DNA of 64,000 nucleotides. Origin: Leptidea sinapis. Its lineage: Eukaryota; Arthropoda; Insecta; Lepidoptera; Pieridae. Made by a program: the position numbers and the translations under genes. Shown here one piece after another: positions 46,201 to 55,830 of the stretch. A model generated the notes under the pieces. It made no database searches and was not told the DNA's origin. It worked only from the letters and a program-made list of their open reading frames with translations. Each line of letters begins with the position of its first letter. Position 1 is the stretch's first letter. The stretch lies in the NCBI RefSeq assembly GCF_905404315.1, contig NC_066278.1:822001-886000 (forward strand), in the 5' to 3' direction.

Positions 46201-49200
46201 TTTTGATAATACACATTGGCAAGCTGCAAAAAGGGTGATTCGTTATTTAAAAGGAACGAAGAATGTAACCATCAGATATAAACAATCAGGAATGGCACTA
46301 ACAGGCATGGCTGACGCTGACTGGGCGGCATGTACCGTTGACCGTCGTTCATATACCGGTTATATTTTTAAGTATGGTGGTGGCCTTATCAGTTATGCAT
46401 CAAAGAAACAAAGAACAGTGGCTTTGTCAACAGCAGGAGCCGAATATATGGCGATGACAGAAGCAACGAAGGAAGCTTTACACTTGAAATATCTGTTGGA
46501 AGATATTGGAGTTTTTCAACAAACTGTTACGATCTATAATGATAATTTGGCTGCACAGATGTTAGCAAACAATCAAATGACTGGTAAGAGATCGAAACAT
46601 ATCAGCATAAAGGAACATTTTATACGGGATTGTGTCCAGAAGAAATTAGTGACCATCCGTTACAAGGACACAGAACATATGGAGGCAGACCTTTTTACAA
46701 AGGCATTACCACAACCAAGATTGTTAAAGCTTCTAAAGATGATAGGCGTCACTCAGACCTGAAGGTCATCGTGAGGGGGAGTATCATAGAGGTCTTACTC
46801 ATAGAAGAAGAAATTAGTGACTTTTGGTTACTATGACTACAAAGCAGTTATTACGTTGTCATGCTTATAAAAAGTTGTAATTAATTTATAAAGTTGTTTT
46901 CTTATATTAAATAATGGTGAATGCACAGATTTGCTCATAGTCTACTGCTGATACTCTGCTCTATCTCATATAACACTGCTGGTTTTAAAACATTGTTATT
47001 GCTGTACAAAAGTTATTAGTACGTCTGGTCTCTCTGCGAATAACACGAATTCGTACGCGAAGATCTTAGATGATTCAGATATTTATTCAAAAATCTTTCC
47101 AGTCTATATTTCTCAATAATATATTCACTAAAGTCTTAAAGGCCTTAAATAATATTGGTGAAAGTGAGTCTCATTACTCTAGATTTTAAATTATTCTCCG
47201 AGCTAATCAATTTGGACTTATATTGTGGACTTTTAAATTATTTATTTCTCAATGATTTAAATATATTCGCTTTCTACGCCCTGGTTGTCTAGCGTCTTCG
47301 AGATATAGACTTGACTCAGAGAATAAATACTTTAAGTTATTATCGCCAATACCATAATAGTATAGACTATATTCGTTCAGTATTTCTATAATCTGATTTA
47401 CCAGGTAAATCGAATAGTCGAATAATTGGCGTGAAACCCCGCTTGTTTGTTTTTATTCATGTTGTTTCGTAATGCGGCCAAGTATTGTCGTAGAAAAGAC
47501 TTAATATTAACTTAACATAAGACATGTTATAGGGCTCTAAGTGTAGCTCGTTTGAAATATTTTCGTATCCAGGCAGGTGCTTTTCCACTTTTTTGTAGTT
47601 TAGTTCCGTTATGTATGGTATTTCGAATTTAACCCCTTGTATCGTCATTCACATTTTGCCTTTATACTTGCTATTAATGATCTCTTTGCGGTATGTATAT
47701 ATGTATGTATGTATCTCTATACCATTAGAATCTCTTTTCTCTTCAATATTTTCTCATTGATCTTTGGATTTTTCTGCTTAAAGCCTTCGACCTCTAGTAA
47801 TATTTTGTGCATGAACACAATTGATGACAATTGCACCTACTACATTTCCTGTCGAAAAGAGAACTGTGCTAAATAGAGTTGCCGACGTGATATACCTACT
47901 TTGTTGACAGAATCATATGTTTTCTTATTTTTATGTTGTATGACTGCTCTAACCCTCCTATGATCTCTATTAAAGTGACTCTTATTTATTCATGGACGTC
48001 ATTAATTATTTCTTCTTCTCTTACAAGAACGAAATGAATTTCGTTTCTATCTTTGCTGTTTGGTGATATCCATATACACTTTTTTGTAGAAGGTAGTCAA
48101 TATTGTGAGGTGCAGGTGTGCGTTATTATTTCTAAAACCACTTATTATTGCCTAATTGACAAAATCATGTTTATTTGATTGGCATGCCATGGCATTAAGA
48201 TATCCTATCACAATAATATTTGTATTTATATTTTGCAATAATTCTGTTAGTCACACAAATTGTCCGTTGACATATGCACGATGATTTCTTAATATAGGCA
48301 ATTTTATATTCAGAAATGCAAGTCTGTCAGTTATTTTATCTATTAAGTACCTTTGTTTTAATAATGAAAACCCATCCCTTATACAAGATGTGGTTTTTCT
48401 TTCATTTAATTTCTTCTAACTTCATAGAGGCCTATCACATCCCATTGTAAGTATTTTATGGCTTCTTTTCCAAAAGTATCTTATGCCAATTTTTCCTAAT
48501 CCGGCTTCTATCATTTTTGTATTCATTTGTGTTAAAAAGTATATCTCATTATTTCGCTTAATATATCTTGTTCTCATTTCTTAAATTGCGTCCATTTACT
48601 GCAGCCTAGAAAACACATTGCTTGCGAACAAGGCATGTCATATTAAAACATTATAGGGCAGTGTTTTTTTAGATTGGAGATGATGACTGGGGTATTAAGT
48701 ATAAAGAAAATTTAATAAGCTTTGGCATCGATGTAACCCATGCAAAGATAACCAAAGGGGTGTCTACTGGTATTGCACAAATATCTGTCGCTGCAAATGG
48801 AGAAAATCACATTGTTATAGTTCCCGGAGCAAACAAATACTTGAGTACATGTGATGTTGAAGAAGCTAAAGTATTAGTGGAAAACGCTGATATTCTCATA
48901 AGCCAGCTTGAAACACCATTGGAAACCACTTATGAAGCATTTAAATTGTGCAGAGGGGTAAGTTTATGGTTAATGATACAGATTGTTCCACCGCAAATAA
49001 AAAATATTTCAAAAAGGCAACTTACTTTTTAGATAAAACTCTTGAATGCAGCACCAGCTAATATTAACATCGTAGAGATACTAAAATATTGCACTTTGCT
49101 TTGCGTCAATGAGGTTGAGGCATCAATGCTCGTGGAATTTGAGGTCACAATCTCGTAAGTATTCAATTATATTTGTAAATTAAATTGAAGGTATTTGCAA

Positions 49201-50047
49201 GAAAATGTATTCTACAGCTTATCTTTTATTTTATAGAAATATTAAACATGCTCTTCAAAAATTACTACTCTCGGGATGTAAAGTTGCTGTCATTACTCTG
49301 GGTGAGAAAGGTGCGGCTTATTCGTCTGAAGAGGGAGAGTCTATTTTTGTTCCTTGTAAGAAAGTTACTCCTAAAGATACAACGGTAAAAAAATCATTAT
49401 TATTTAGTTTTTATTATTCCATTATAGAAGCTTATATTACTGACTATAATTATTTACATATTTAGCTGTGTAATTTTGCATTAGCAACAAGTATTACTTT
49501 TCTATAGTTCAAGTATTCTGCCCTTTGGTTAACGTTTCCAATACTTTGTTCCTCGCCTTTTTTCTCCAATCTATTACAGACGTATTAATATCTTCATCCT
49601 CCTCTTTTTTCCTTTTTCTTCTGCGTTGCCTTCCTTTTCCCCATTTCCCGTTGCAAGGATATAATATTATCTTTGGATCATTTGGCTTTCTTACTACTTA
49701 GTATGTGTCCAATCCACTTCCATTTAAGTTTCTTCACAATATAATAATTGTAATGTCATTAACGCCTGTCCTTTCTATTATATAGGCATATGTGATAATT
49801 TTATGTTACTTACTTTACTTTTTTATTTCATTAATGTAATTCAAGATTCGTTTCACAGGGCGCAGGAGATGCATTTGTCGGAGCATTAGCAAAATTTATG
49901 GTGTCTCATAGAGATTATCCGTTGCATCAAATAATCGGCGCAGCATGTGATGTTGCTACTAAGTCAGTTACTAAGGAGGGCACACAAATAAGTTTTCCAG
50001 AAAAATATGATGCCTTTAATGAAGTATATAAGTATACAATTTTATAA
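40266..50047 (+). CDS. RBKS: ribokinase, six exons, with transposons in intron 2
   Basis: PfkB-family sugar kinase that phosphorylates D-ribose to ribose 5-phosphate in the cytosol, feeding the pentose phosphate and nucleotide pathways. Exons 40266-40330, 40781-40913, 48673-48957, 49033-49154, 49237-49384 and 49859-50047; all GT/AG, all phases join; 942 nt, 313 aa, the usual length. Substrate-binding GFGGKGANQC at residues 42-51; VPGAN near 120; the PfkB C-terminal signature TTGAGDAFVG at 250-259 with D255 the expected catalytic base; LNAAPA and VNEVEA between. The frame is undamaged although intron 2 is 7.8 kb and holds a minisatellite, an RTE relic and a Copia element; intron 5 holds another RTE fragment. 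Confidence 0.93.
41110..41430. repeat. minisatellite, unit about 98-101 bp, three copies plus
   Basis: Three consecutive units aligned on ATGGATATCGTATCCGAGG at 41144, 41245 and 41343, each running through GTTCTCGAGGGTG and GAAATCCAAGATGGC. A partial fourth starts at about 41410. Units differ by 10-20%. In ribokinase intron 2. Confidence 0.85.
42641..42834 (+). repeat. Copia 5' LTR, 194 bp
   Basis: Begins TATCATAGAGG and ends CATATAACA. Identical to the 3' LTR except for T versus A in GCACTGATT (5') and GCACAGATT (3'). The left border does not show the usual TG dinucleotide; it is set by the CTGCT duplication and by the start of the 3' LTR match. Confidence 0.93.
42835..42848 (+). promoter_or_regulatory. 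primer-binding site, internal region of initiator Met tRNA
   Basis: GGTTATGGGCCCAG directly after the 5' LTR is the complement of CTGGGCCCATAACC, the anticodon stem-loop region of eukaryotic initiator methionine tRNA. Drosophila copia is known to be primed by such a cleaved 5' half-tRNA instead of the tRNA 3' end. Confidence 0.85.
42870..43607 (+). CDS. Copia gag-like protein with CCHC zinc knuckle
   Basis: 245 codons from ATG 36 bases after the LTR. The N-terminal two thirds match the Copia gag domain (YDTWRIYAKAVLLK; DVWDTLESIYYSKG; LKKKKYGD). The zinc knuckle CFKCKKKGHKAHEC (CX2CX4HX4C) is at about residues 216-229. The frame ends at a stop 52 bases after the protease/integrase frame opens, in the -1 frame. 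Gag forms the virus-like particle that packages the element RNA. Intact on its own. Confidence 0.85.
   Translation: MSNHVYIEQLKRENYDTWRIYAKAVLLKLGVWSYVSNKIKRPTREGDALNDYMEKDELALAELFHIISPGELKQVKNCQTSKDVWDTLESIYYSKGPARKASLLKELILKKKKYGDNIVNHLNKFMDIVDKLADMDIPINKDLLSIMMLYSLPQSFENFRIAIEFRDDLPDPDNLKIKIIEEAEARKNIASTSEQNSEQEALYSRQRGKNKNFIVKCFKCKKKGHKAHECWSKVELVKIMQVYVA
43556..46762 (+). pseudogene. Copia pol (protease-integrase-RT-RNase H), frame-broken
   Basis: Domains in order: aspartic protease LDSGCTSHM near 43665; integrase zinc region (HWHRKLAH...CEVC) about 44045-44165; integrase core with D..DYS, SDNGTEY and E in PEQNGLAERKN, to about 44660; RT from VARGFNQKEGIDYTETFAPV (45380) to NIYVDDLILA (YVDD at 45835); RNase H from ADADWAAC (46310) through SKHISIKEHFI. 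Breaks: in-frame TAG at 44702-44704, TAA at 45221-45223, a frame change at about 45665-45700 and another at about 46070-46110, plus the gag/pol -1 overlap. Catalytic motifs are still readable. Not able to make one polyprotein as sequenced. Confidence 0.9.
46771..46780 (+). other. polypurine tract of Copia
   Basis: GTGAGGGGGA directly before the 3' LTR, the expected plus-strand primer. Confidence 0.8.
46782..46975 (+). repeat. Copia 3' LTR, 194 bp
   Basis: Matches 42641-42834 with a single base difference; followed by the target duplication CTGCT. Confidence 0.93.
49500..49745 (-). pseudogene. RTE-type LINE, 3'-terminal coding remnant
   Basis: In minus sense reads VKKLKWKWIGHILSSKKAK, then REMGKRKATQKKK and LEKKGEEQS, matching the RTE C-terminal order (LKWRWAGHV....REKKRKRGRP). 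Frames shift. In ribokinase intron 5. Confidence 0.6.
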
Positions 50048-51859
50048 ATGAAATACATACATACAATATCTGATAGAATACACCTATACTACATAATTCT
50101 AATCAAATATAAAGTGATATCTATTTATTGGCATTTTTAATATATTACTAAAACTACTAAATTCTGATCGCCGGAATTAGATCTAAATAAAAGGCTGGCT
50201 AATTTAAAGCGGCTATTGTAAATTGTTTTTCTGTTAAGTTAAAAATTACATATCGCATGTTTATATCTTAGGCGGGGTTCATATAATAACGAACGACAGC
50301 GAACGAAAGTAATGGAATGAAAGAGTAAGACAATGTGTGGCGAGTGAAAGAGAAGGGAAACCTTTAGCTGGCTATCGTTGTGTCTGTATGTGCAGTTCAG
50401 TGTACGTGAACAAGGATTGTTTATGTTTTGCCGCCTTAGTATATCATCATCAACCGCGGAAATTTTAAATTATTTTGTTCAATTGTATGAAACGTGCAGT
50501 CATTGATAGATGACAGCTTTAATATTGTTAAAAACGTAGATGGCCGAAATACACTACCTTATAAGCAACTGTTCGCTTTCAAACTTATGTCAAATCACTT
50601 TATAGGCAGTCCCGCCTCTTATTACGTAGTGTTTTGGTAATTTTTAGATCCTCTTTGGACACGATGGCGATCGATTTTGCGCGCATGCTTAAAAGGTATA
50701 TTTTTGGAATTCATTTTCTATGTTAAAATATTTTTATTTTGTTAGTTTTTATTCTATTAGGAAAATAACATGTATTTTTTTCGTGTTATTATTATTCGTA
50801 GGATTACGTAATTTGATATTTTTTTTCTACTTATTTTTTTATGGGAGTGGGAAAAAGTAATCAACACAAATGCAAAAAAGGTCATATTATTATGATGTTG
50901 TCACTTATATAGTCAAACTTCGAACAAAACTTCAAAAGGTCAAACTTCACTCTGACTTTTGAATCCTTTCTAGCCACATGCAAGATAAAGAGTTATGCTA
51001 TCCATAACGTGGACAGTTTTGAAAATGTTATGTAACATATTCTCAGAATCACGAAACAAAATTGACCAATCTTTTTAGTCGTTTTAGAGGACGGCTTCTC
51101 AATTGAGATGCAAGAACAACGTCCAAGCGATTAGTTTTACGTATACGATAAGTGAGTACTTATGTATCAAAAACCATATGACGACATTGCGAAAATAATA
51201 CATCTAAAATAGATTGCGACGAAGTGCGCATGTTGCAGAGTTACGTAATAACTAAGCCTGTAATATTGATTCAACAGCTATACCTAGAAATATCTAGCAG
51301 ATTCCGCCAGTTTTAGCGCGTCCCCGTTTAACAAAATACTCACATCTTCATTTTTTATATGGTTTATACAGGGTTTCGAAGCCAACTGCTCAGCTGTTTT
51401 GGCGCCAAACTCAACGCGGTCACTTGAGACGCTATAGCCACTACTAGTGTTTACAATAGTCGAGGTATCATTGGCGGTTTATGTTACGGGTTGCTAGATA
51501 AACAAGCTTTGTTATTGTAAATGAGTTTTATGATTGATTCGTGCTGTGATATCGCCGCTCTTTCAGATTTGTACGAGTGACTACTTTGCTAAACGCGCCA
51601 AAATAAAAATATTGCAATTGAATTATTTGTATTATTTTTACTTTAATGGACACGTTATAGTATGATCTTTAGATTTTTTTTGTCTAAAAAAAAATTCACA
51701 AAATAATGTTCCCCGTTGTACGTTAAAGGAAATGGCCGCCCCAGCTAAACCCCTATATATTTTCTCCTCAAGAGTGTTGCGCTTTGTTTTATGGCTCTTA
51801 GAACCAAGAGCAAGTAATAATACACCCGGTAAAAATCTCATTGGTATTTTTGTCTAAGG
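50048..51859. other. non-coding stretch after ribokinase
   Basis: AT-rich 3' flank of ribokinase. A segment at 51398-51604 begins TTTTGGCGCCAAAC and ends AACGCGCCAAAAT, weakly inverted, but not enough to call an element. No gene supported. Confidence 0.35.
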
Positions 51860-51969
51860 ATACGTAGATATATATATAAGGCAGTTTTTGACGGCTGTTT
51901 TGCCATGTCCTCGTGGACACGGTAGCATAGGACCATAGAAACGTTTGTAGACGGGAGCGTATGTTAAGT

Positions 51970-54900
51970 CACACGAGCTCGGTGGCCAGTTGATTTCGCC
52001 ACACAAAATGACGAAGCGTTCGAAATTTTCATTCAATAAATTTAATGTTTCCCGTGCTGAATGTCAAGAGGCACCGTCCTGTTGGAACCATATGTTTGTG
52101 AGATCCATGCCATTTAGCCACATTTTTTTTGTCATCGTTTGATATCGGTCGGCATTAACAGTGTACATGGCTTCTTGGGCATCTACGAAGAAATAAGTGT
52201 CGATGATCCACGGACCAAAATCCACACCAAACAGTGGCTGTTTCAGAGTGTAGATGCATCTGATGATTTTCGTCGCTCCAAAACCAGCAATTTTGTTATT
52301 TTTTTTTTTATGGAATAGGAGGACAAACGAGCGTACGGGTCACCTGGTGTTAAGTGATCACCGCCGCCCACACTCTCCTGCAACACCAGAGGAATCACAA
52401 GAGCGTTGCCGGCCTTTAAGGAAGGTGTACGCGCTTTTCTTGAAGGTACCCATGTCGTATCGTCCCGGAAACACCGCACACGGAAGCTCATTCCACAGCT
52501 TCGTGGTACGAGGAAGAAAGCTCCTTGAAAACTGCACTGTGGAGGACCGCCACACATCCAGATGGTGGGGATGAAATACTAACTTGTGGCGTGTCGTGCG
52601 AAGGTGGAATTCGGCGGCAGGAATCAGGTTGAACAGCTCTTCGGAACACTCCCCGTGATAGATGCGGTAGAAAACACACAATGAAGCGACGTCTCTACGC
52701 AACGCCAAATAATCCAGCCGTTCACAGAGTACTGGGTTCCCGACAATTCGAGCTGCTCTGCGTTGCACGCGGTCAAATGGATCGAGCTGATACTGGGGTG
52801 CGCCAGACCAGAGATGACAGCAATACTCCATGTGAGGCCGGACCTGCGCTTTGTAGAGCGCTAGAATGTGGGCCGGCTTGAAGTATTGCCGTGCTCTATT
52901 TATGACGCCCAGTTTCTTTGAAGCCAGTTTGGCTTTGCCCTCCAGATGGCCACGGAATTGGCAATTGCTCGAGATTTCGAGACCCAGTATTCCGATACTA
53001 GGCGAGGCTTTAAGGGAAGTGTTCTCGAAGAGCGGTGATACGGCAAATGGGGTTTTTTTAGTGGTAAACTTGAGTCTTCTGGGGGTTAAATTGGACAAGG
53101 TTCAACTTACCCCATTCCGCGACCTTCTCGAGAGAGGATTCGATAGAAGACACAAGTTTCTCCCGGCACTGGTCGACGTTTTCCCGAGAGAGACCTGCAT
53201 GGCCCGTGTATACGGCATCACCAGTGCTGTCGTCTGCATAGCAATGCATGTTGGCGGTGTCCAACATATCATTGATATGCAGAAGAAACAGCGTGGGAGA
53301 TAGCACACAGCCTTGGGGAACTCCAGCGTTCACGGGCTTGGGATTCGAGCAATAACCGTCGATAACGACCTGTATGCTGCGCCCAGTGAGGAAGCTGGAG
53401 GTCCACTTGCATAAGCTCTCGGGAAGCCCAAATGATGGAAGTTTTGTGAGGAGTGCCTTGTGCCATACACGATCAAAGGCCTTCGCTATATCCAGACCAA
53501 CTGCCAGGCCTTCCCCCTTGCTTTCAATAGCCGCCGCCCATCTATGTGTTAGGTATACCAGAAGATCGCCAGTCGACCGACCATTGCGAAAGCCGTACTG
53601 CCGGTCGTTGATCAACTGTTGACCCTCAAGGTATACCAAGAGCTGGCGGTTAATTATGCTCTCCATGATTTTGGAGAGTAGGGAGGTAATCGCAATAGGC
53701 CTGTAGTTTGCCGGATCCGAACTGTCTCCTTTTTTTGGGATCGGATGGACAAGGGCTGACTTCCATGAATCAGGGACTACGCCTTTTGAATAAGAGTGCC
53801 GGAATAAACGCGTTAGCACCGGCGTCAACTCAGGGGCACACGTTCTAAGCACGATTGGAGAAATGCCATCCGGCCCGCTCGACTTCCTGACGTCCAACGA
53901 AAACAGAGCTCGCCTAACAGTTTTCTGTCGGAACTGTACTTCAGGCATGGAGCTCTGACACTGCGGGATGGTCGGCGGTGTTTTTCCGTTGTCGTCAAGA
54001 GTCAAGTTGGAGGCAAAAAGAGTGCACAGGAGATCGGCTTTCTCTTTTGCCGTATGGGCCAGGGTGTCATTCCTCATGTGCAACGGCGGCATGGACGGCT
54101 GGTTGAAGTTACCAAGAGCAGCTTTCGACAACGACCAGAAGTTGCGTGTTCCGGTCGGGTAACTGGAAAGCTGCTCGCCAATTTTGACGACGTGCTTCGA
54201 TTTCGCACGGGCGATTTGCCGCTTAAAAAATCTGGAGGCACGGTTATATTTCCTCTTCAGAACTTTGCAGTTCGGATCCTTTGAGCCCAGCGCCGCAACC
54301 CAAGTTCGATACGCCTGTTTTTTGCATTCAGATGCTGCTTTAACTGACGCATCGAACCAGGGCTGTGATCTGCCACCGATCGGTACTACAGAGCTTGGTA
54401 TAAAAATATCCATGCCCTGCAGTATCACATCGGCTACTGCAACGGCGCAGGCACTAGGATCATCCGAAGGGAAACAAACCCTGCCCCAAGGGTAGGATGC
54501 AAAAAAGGAACGCATCCTATCCCAATCTGCTGACTTGTAGTGCCAAACGCGGCGGGTCGCTGGTGGTCTGCGACGTTGGCGTCGGATAGGCACTACACTC
54601 CTGACCAGGCAATGGTCGGACGTTCCGAGAGGGGCGTCGACAGAGACCTGGTAACCATCGGGATGTGTAGTCAGCAGAAGATCTAATAAGGACGGCATGT
54701 GGCTATCCACATCCGGGAGCCGCGTCGGCGACTTAACCAATTGGGACAGACCATACGCCAATGCAAAATTATGCACAGATCGCCCTGCGTAGTCTGTGGT
54801 ACGTGTTCCAAGCCATTCGGCATTGTGCCTGTTGAAATCACCCAAGACTACGATTTCAGCGGAGGGGATCTGAGCAAGCACGTCATCAAATGCCGCTTGA

Positions 54901-55250
54901 ACGCAGCCCATGAGTTGATCCGTTTCTGCGTTACCACTATGGGACCTGTAGACACACGCATAGATGCGTCAACAAATCCACTCAACCAGAAATGAGCCTT
55001 AGCACTGAACATGAAATCCTCCTAAAAAAAACTCTAAAGCCCAATCAGGGAATTTACGGCACTGTCTTTGGTTGTTGAGTTTTAGCTCTTTACTTAATAG
55101 AACTTTGTATGGATGAAAACCTAAATCTCAACGCAAAATTGACCAATATGATGTCGCACACTGTCCCGAATAGCAACAATATTCTCCAACGATCTTGCGT
55201 TTTATTGACGCACAGTCACTGCATCATCGATCACCGACCCGGTTGTCTCA
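51970..55250 (-). pseudogene. mariner-type transposase relic split by a LINE
   Basis: Two halves of one gene flank the LINE at 52300-54970. Upper half (55250 down to 54971): ETTGSVIDDAVT, SLENIVAIRDSVR, then FMFSAKAHFWLSGFV; the family has an Asp in the ...FSDEAHFWL motif, here changed to Ala-containing sequence. Lower half (52290 down to about 51970): QNCWFWSDENHQMHLH, ATVWCGFW and, in another frame, DTYFFVDAQEAMYTVNADRY, then IWFQQDGAS with a stop where Thr/Cys-His is expected, and NWPPSSCDLT. Frameshifts and stops show it was dead before or after the LINE arrived. Confidence 0.8.
52300..54970 (-). mobile_element. 5'-truncated non-LTR retrotransposon (CR1/Jockey group, BS-like)
   Basis: Minus-strand ORF 54911-53058 (617 codons): the end of an apurinic-type endonuclease (VVLGDFNRHN, GTSDHCLV) then RT: SSGPDGISP, NYRPIAITSLLSKIMES, DIAKAFDRVWH, GVPQGCVLSP and CYADDS. 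A frame change in the A-run near 53052-53060 leads to ORF 53098-52358, the C-terminal region (KLASKKLGVINRARQYF, QVRPHMEYCCHLW, NELPCAVFP, FLKGRQR). Ends in a poly-A run (T-run on the plus strand, 52299-52311). The start of the endonuclease is missing, so it is a truncated copy. Clade name is from motif resemblance and could be wrong. Confidence 0.85.
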
Positions 55251-55254
55251 AATT

Positions 55255-55460
55255 TCTTAATTTAAAGTTAAAGTCAAACAAATTTTATTCTATTAGGCTT
55301 AAAGTAAGCGCTTTTGAATCATCACTGTAAATATTTATCTTAAATTACTGAATCTGCCATATGTTTCCGGGACGATACGACATACGACCTTCAAAAAAAG
55401 CGCATACACCTTCTTTAAAGGCCGGCAAAGCTCCTGGGATTCCTGGGAAAGCGTGGGGTG
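55255..55460. repeat. composite of two LINE tails (family E and BS-like)
   Basis: 55255-55350 (AAAGTCAAACAAATTTTATTC, TTAGGCTTAAAGTAAGCGC) matches the family E fragment at 18140. 55365-55450 (TCCGGGACGATACGACATAC, CTTTAAAGGCCGGC) is a piece of the 3' end of the LINE found at 52300-54970. It marks the break point of the mariner relic. Confidence 0.55.
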
Positions 55461-55499
55461 TAGAAGAATTATTATTTTAATATTACTAGAATTTTCAAG

Positions 55500-55615
55500 G
55501 AGTGTTTTGAGTACACGGCTCAGTTAAAGATTCAGGAATAACAGGCGCATACGAATCTCTTGACGTTGATGGTTGATTCTACAGCAGTTCAGCCTGTTTC
55601 CTGGGAAAGGATGAA
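55500..55615. repeat. unclassified repeat F, copy 2, left part
   Basis: Shares ATCTCTTGACGTTGATGGTTG with copy 1 at 28485-28760; the right part continues at 60861-60920 beyond the LOA-type element that split it. Confidence 0.5.
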
Positions 55616-55628
55616 ACTTTCGTTGTGA
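55616..55628 (+). repeat. target-site duplication, left
   Basis: ACTTTCGTTGTGA here is repeated exactly at 60861-60873, the mark of a single LINE insertion event. Confidence 0.9.
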
Positions 55629-55830
55629 ACTCCGCCTCCATATCCTTCCCTATATCAAAGGGTTGGTATGGTGTCGGTCCCAAGCCCGGATAAAGGAGGA
55701 GGGAATCCAAGCCAAGTTGTGAGACGTACCGTGACGAGGGCTGCGTGTCTGGGGGAGAGCTCAGACTTTAACGGTGTACCTCCGATACCTGGGCACCTCG
55801 GAGTGTTATTTTATGCCCTTCGGCCAGTAA

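Larger units (their letters stand above)
42641..46975 (+). mobile_element. Copia-type LTR retrotransposon
   Basis: 4335 bases bounded by 194-bp direct LTRs and a 5-bp target duplication CTGCT (42636-42640 and 46976-46980). Order of parts: LTR, primer-binding site, gag, protease, integrase, RT, RNase H, polypurine tract, LTR; integrase before RT is the Copia arrangement. The LTRs differ at one visible base, so insertion was recent, yet pol is interrupted by stops and frame changes. It lies in ribokinase intron 2, in the gene's own orientation, inside an RTE relic of opposite orientation. Confidence 0.95.
42020..48560 (-). pseudogene. RTE-type LINE relic, split by the Copia element
   Basis: On the minus strand, from 48500 down: endonuclease pieces (KYLQWDVIGLYEVRR, then HACQTNKHDFVN and TKQQRSKRNS) in broken frames to about 47900; then an RT region in which YLNHLRS and RPDVLITFVQQ appear near 47100-47000. 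The element then halts at 46980, and after the Copia insertion resumes at 42640 with RLFQRIPQKTYC, EVIEYTDEYLDLGQLI and TSQRISNTWKQIW, ending near 42020 with RNGKRQKGSQIKRWQDS. Order and spacing are those of a single element of about 2.2 kb once Copia is removed. Dead, with many stops. Confidence 0.7.

Noticed and set aside
47457..47648. 63-codon minus-strand frame as a host exon
   Set aside because: It lies between the endonuclease and RT parts of the RTE relic in the same orientation, so it is best read as RTE linker.
51638..51841. 67-codon minus-strand frame next to the mariner relic
   Set aside because: It does not continue the transposase and shows no recognisable motif.
55629..55830. 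HDV-like self-cleaving ribozyme at the 5' end of the LOA-type element
   Set aside because: Some LINEs carry one and GGTCCCAAGCCCGG looks structured, but I could not draw the nested double pseudoknot by hand, so it is not claimed; a covariance-model search would decide.
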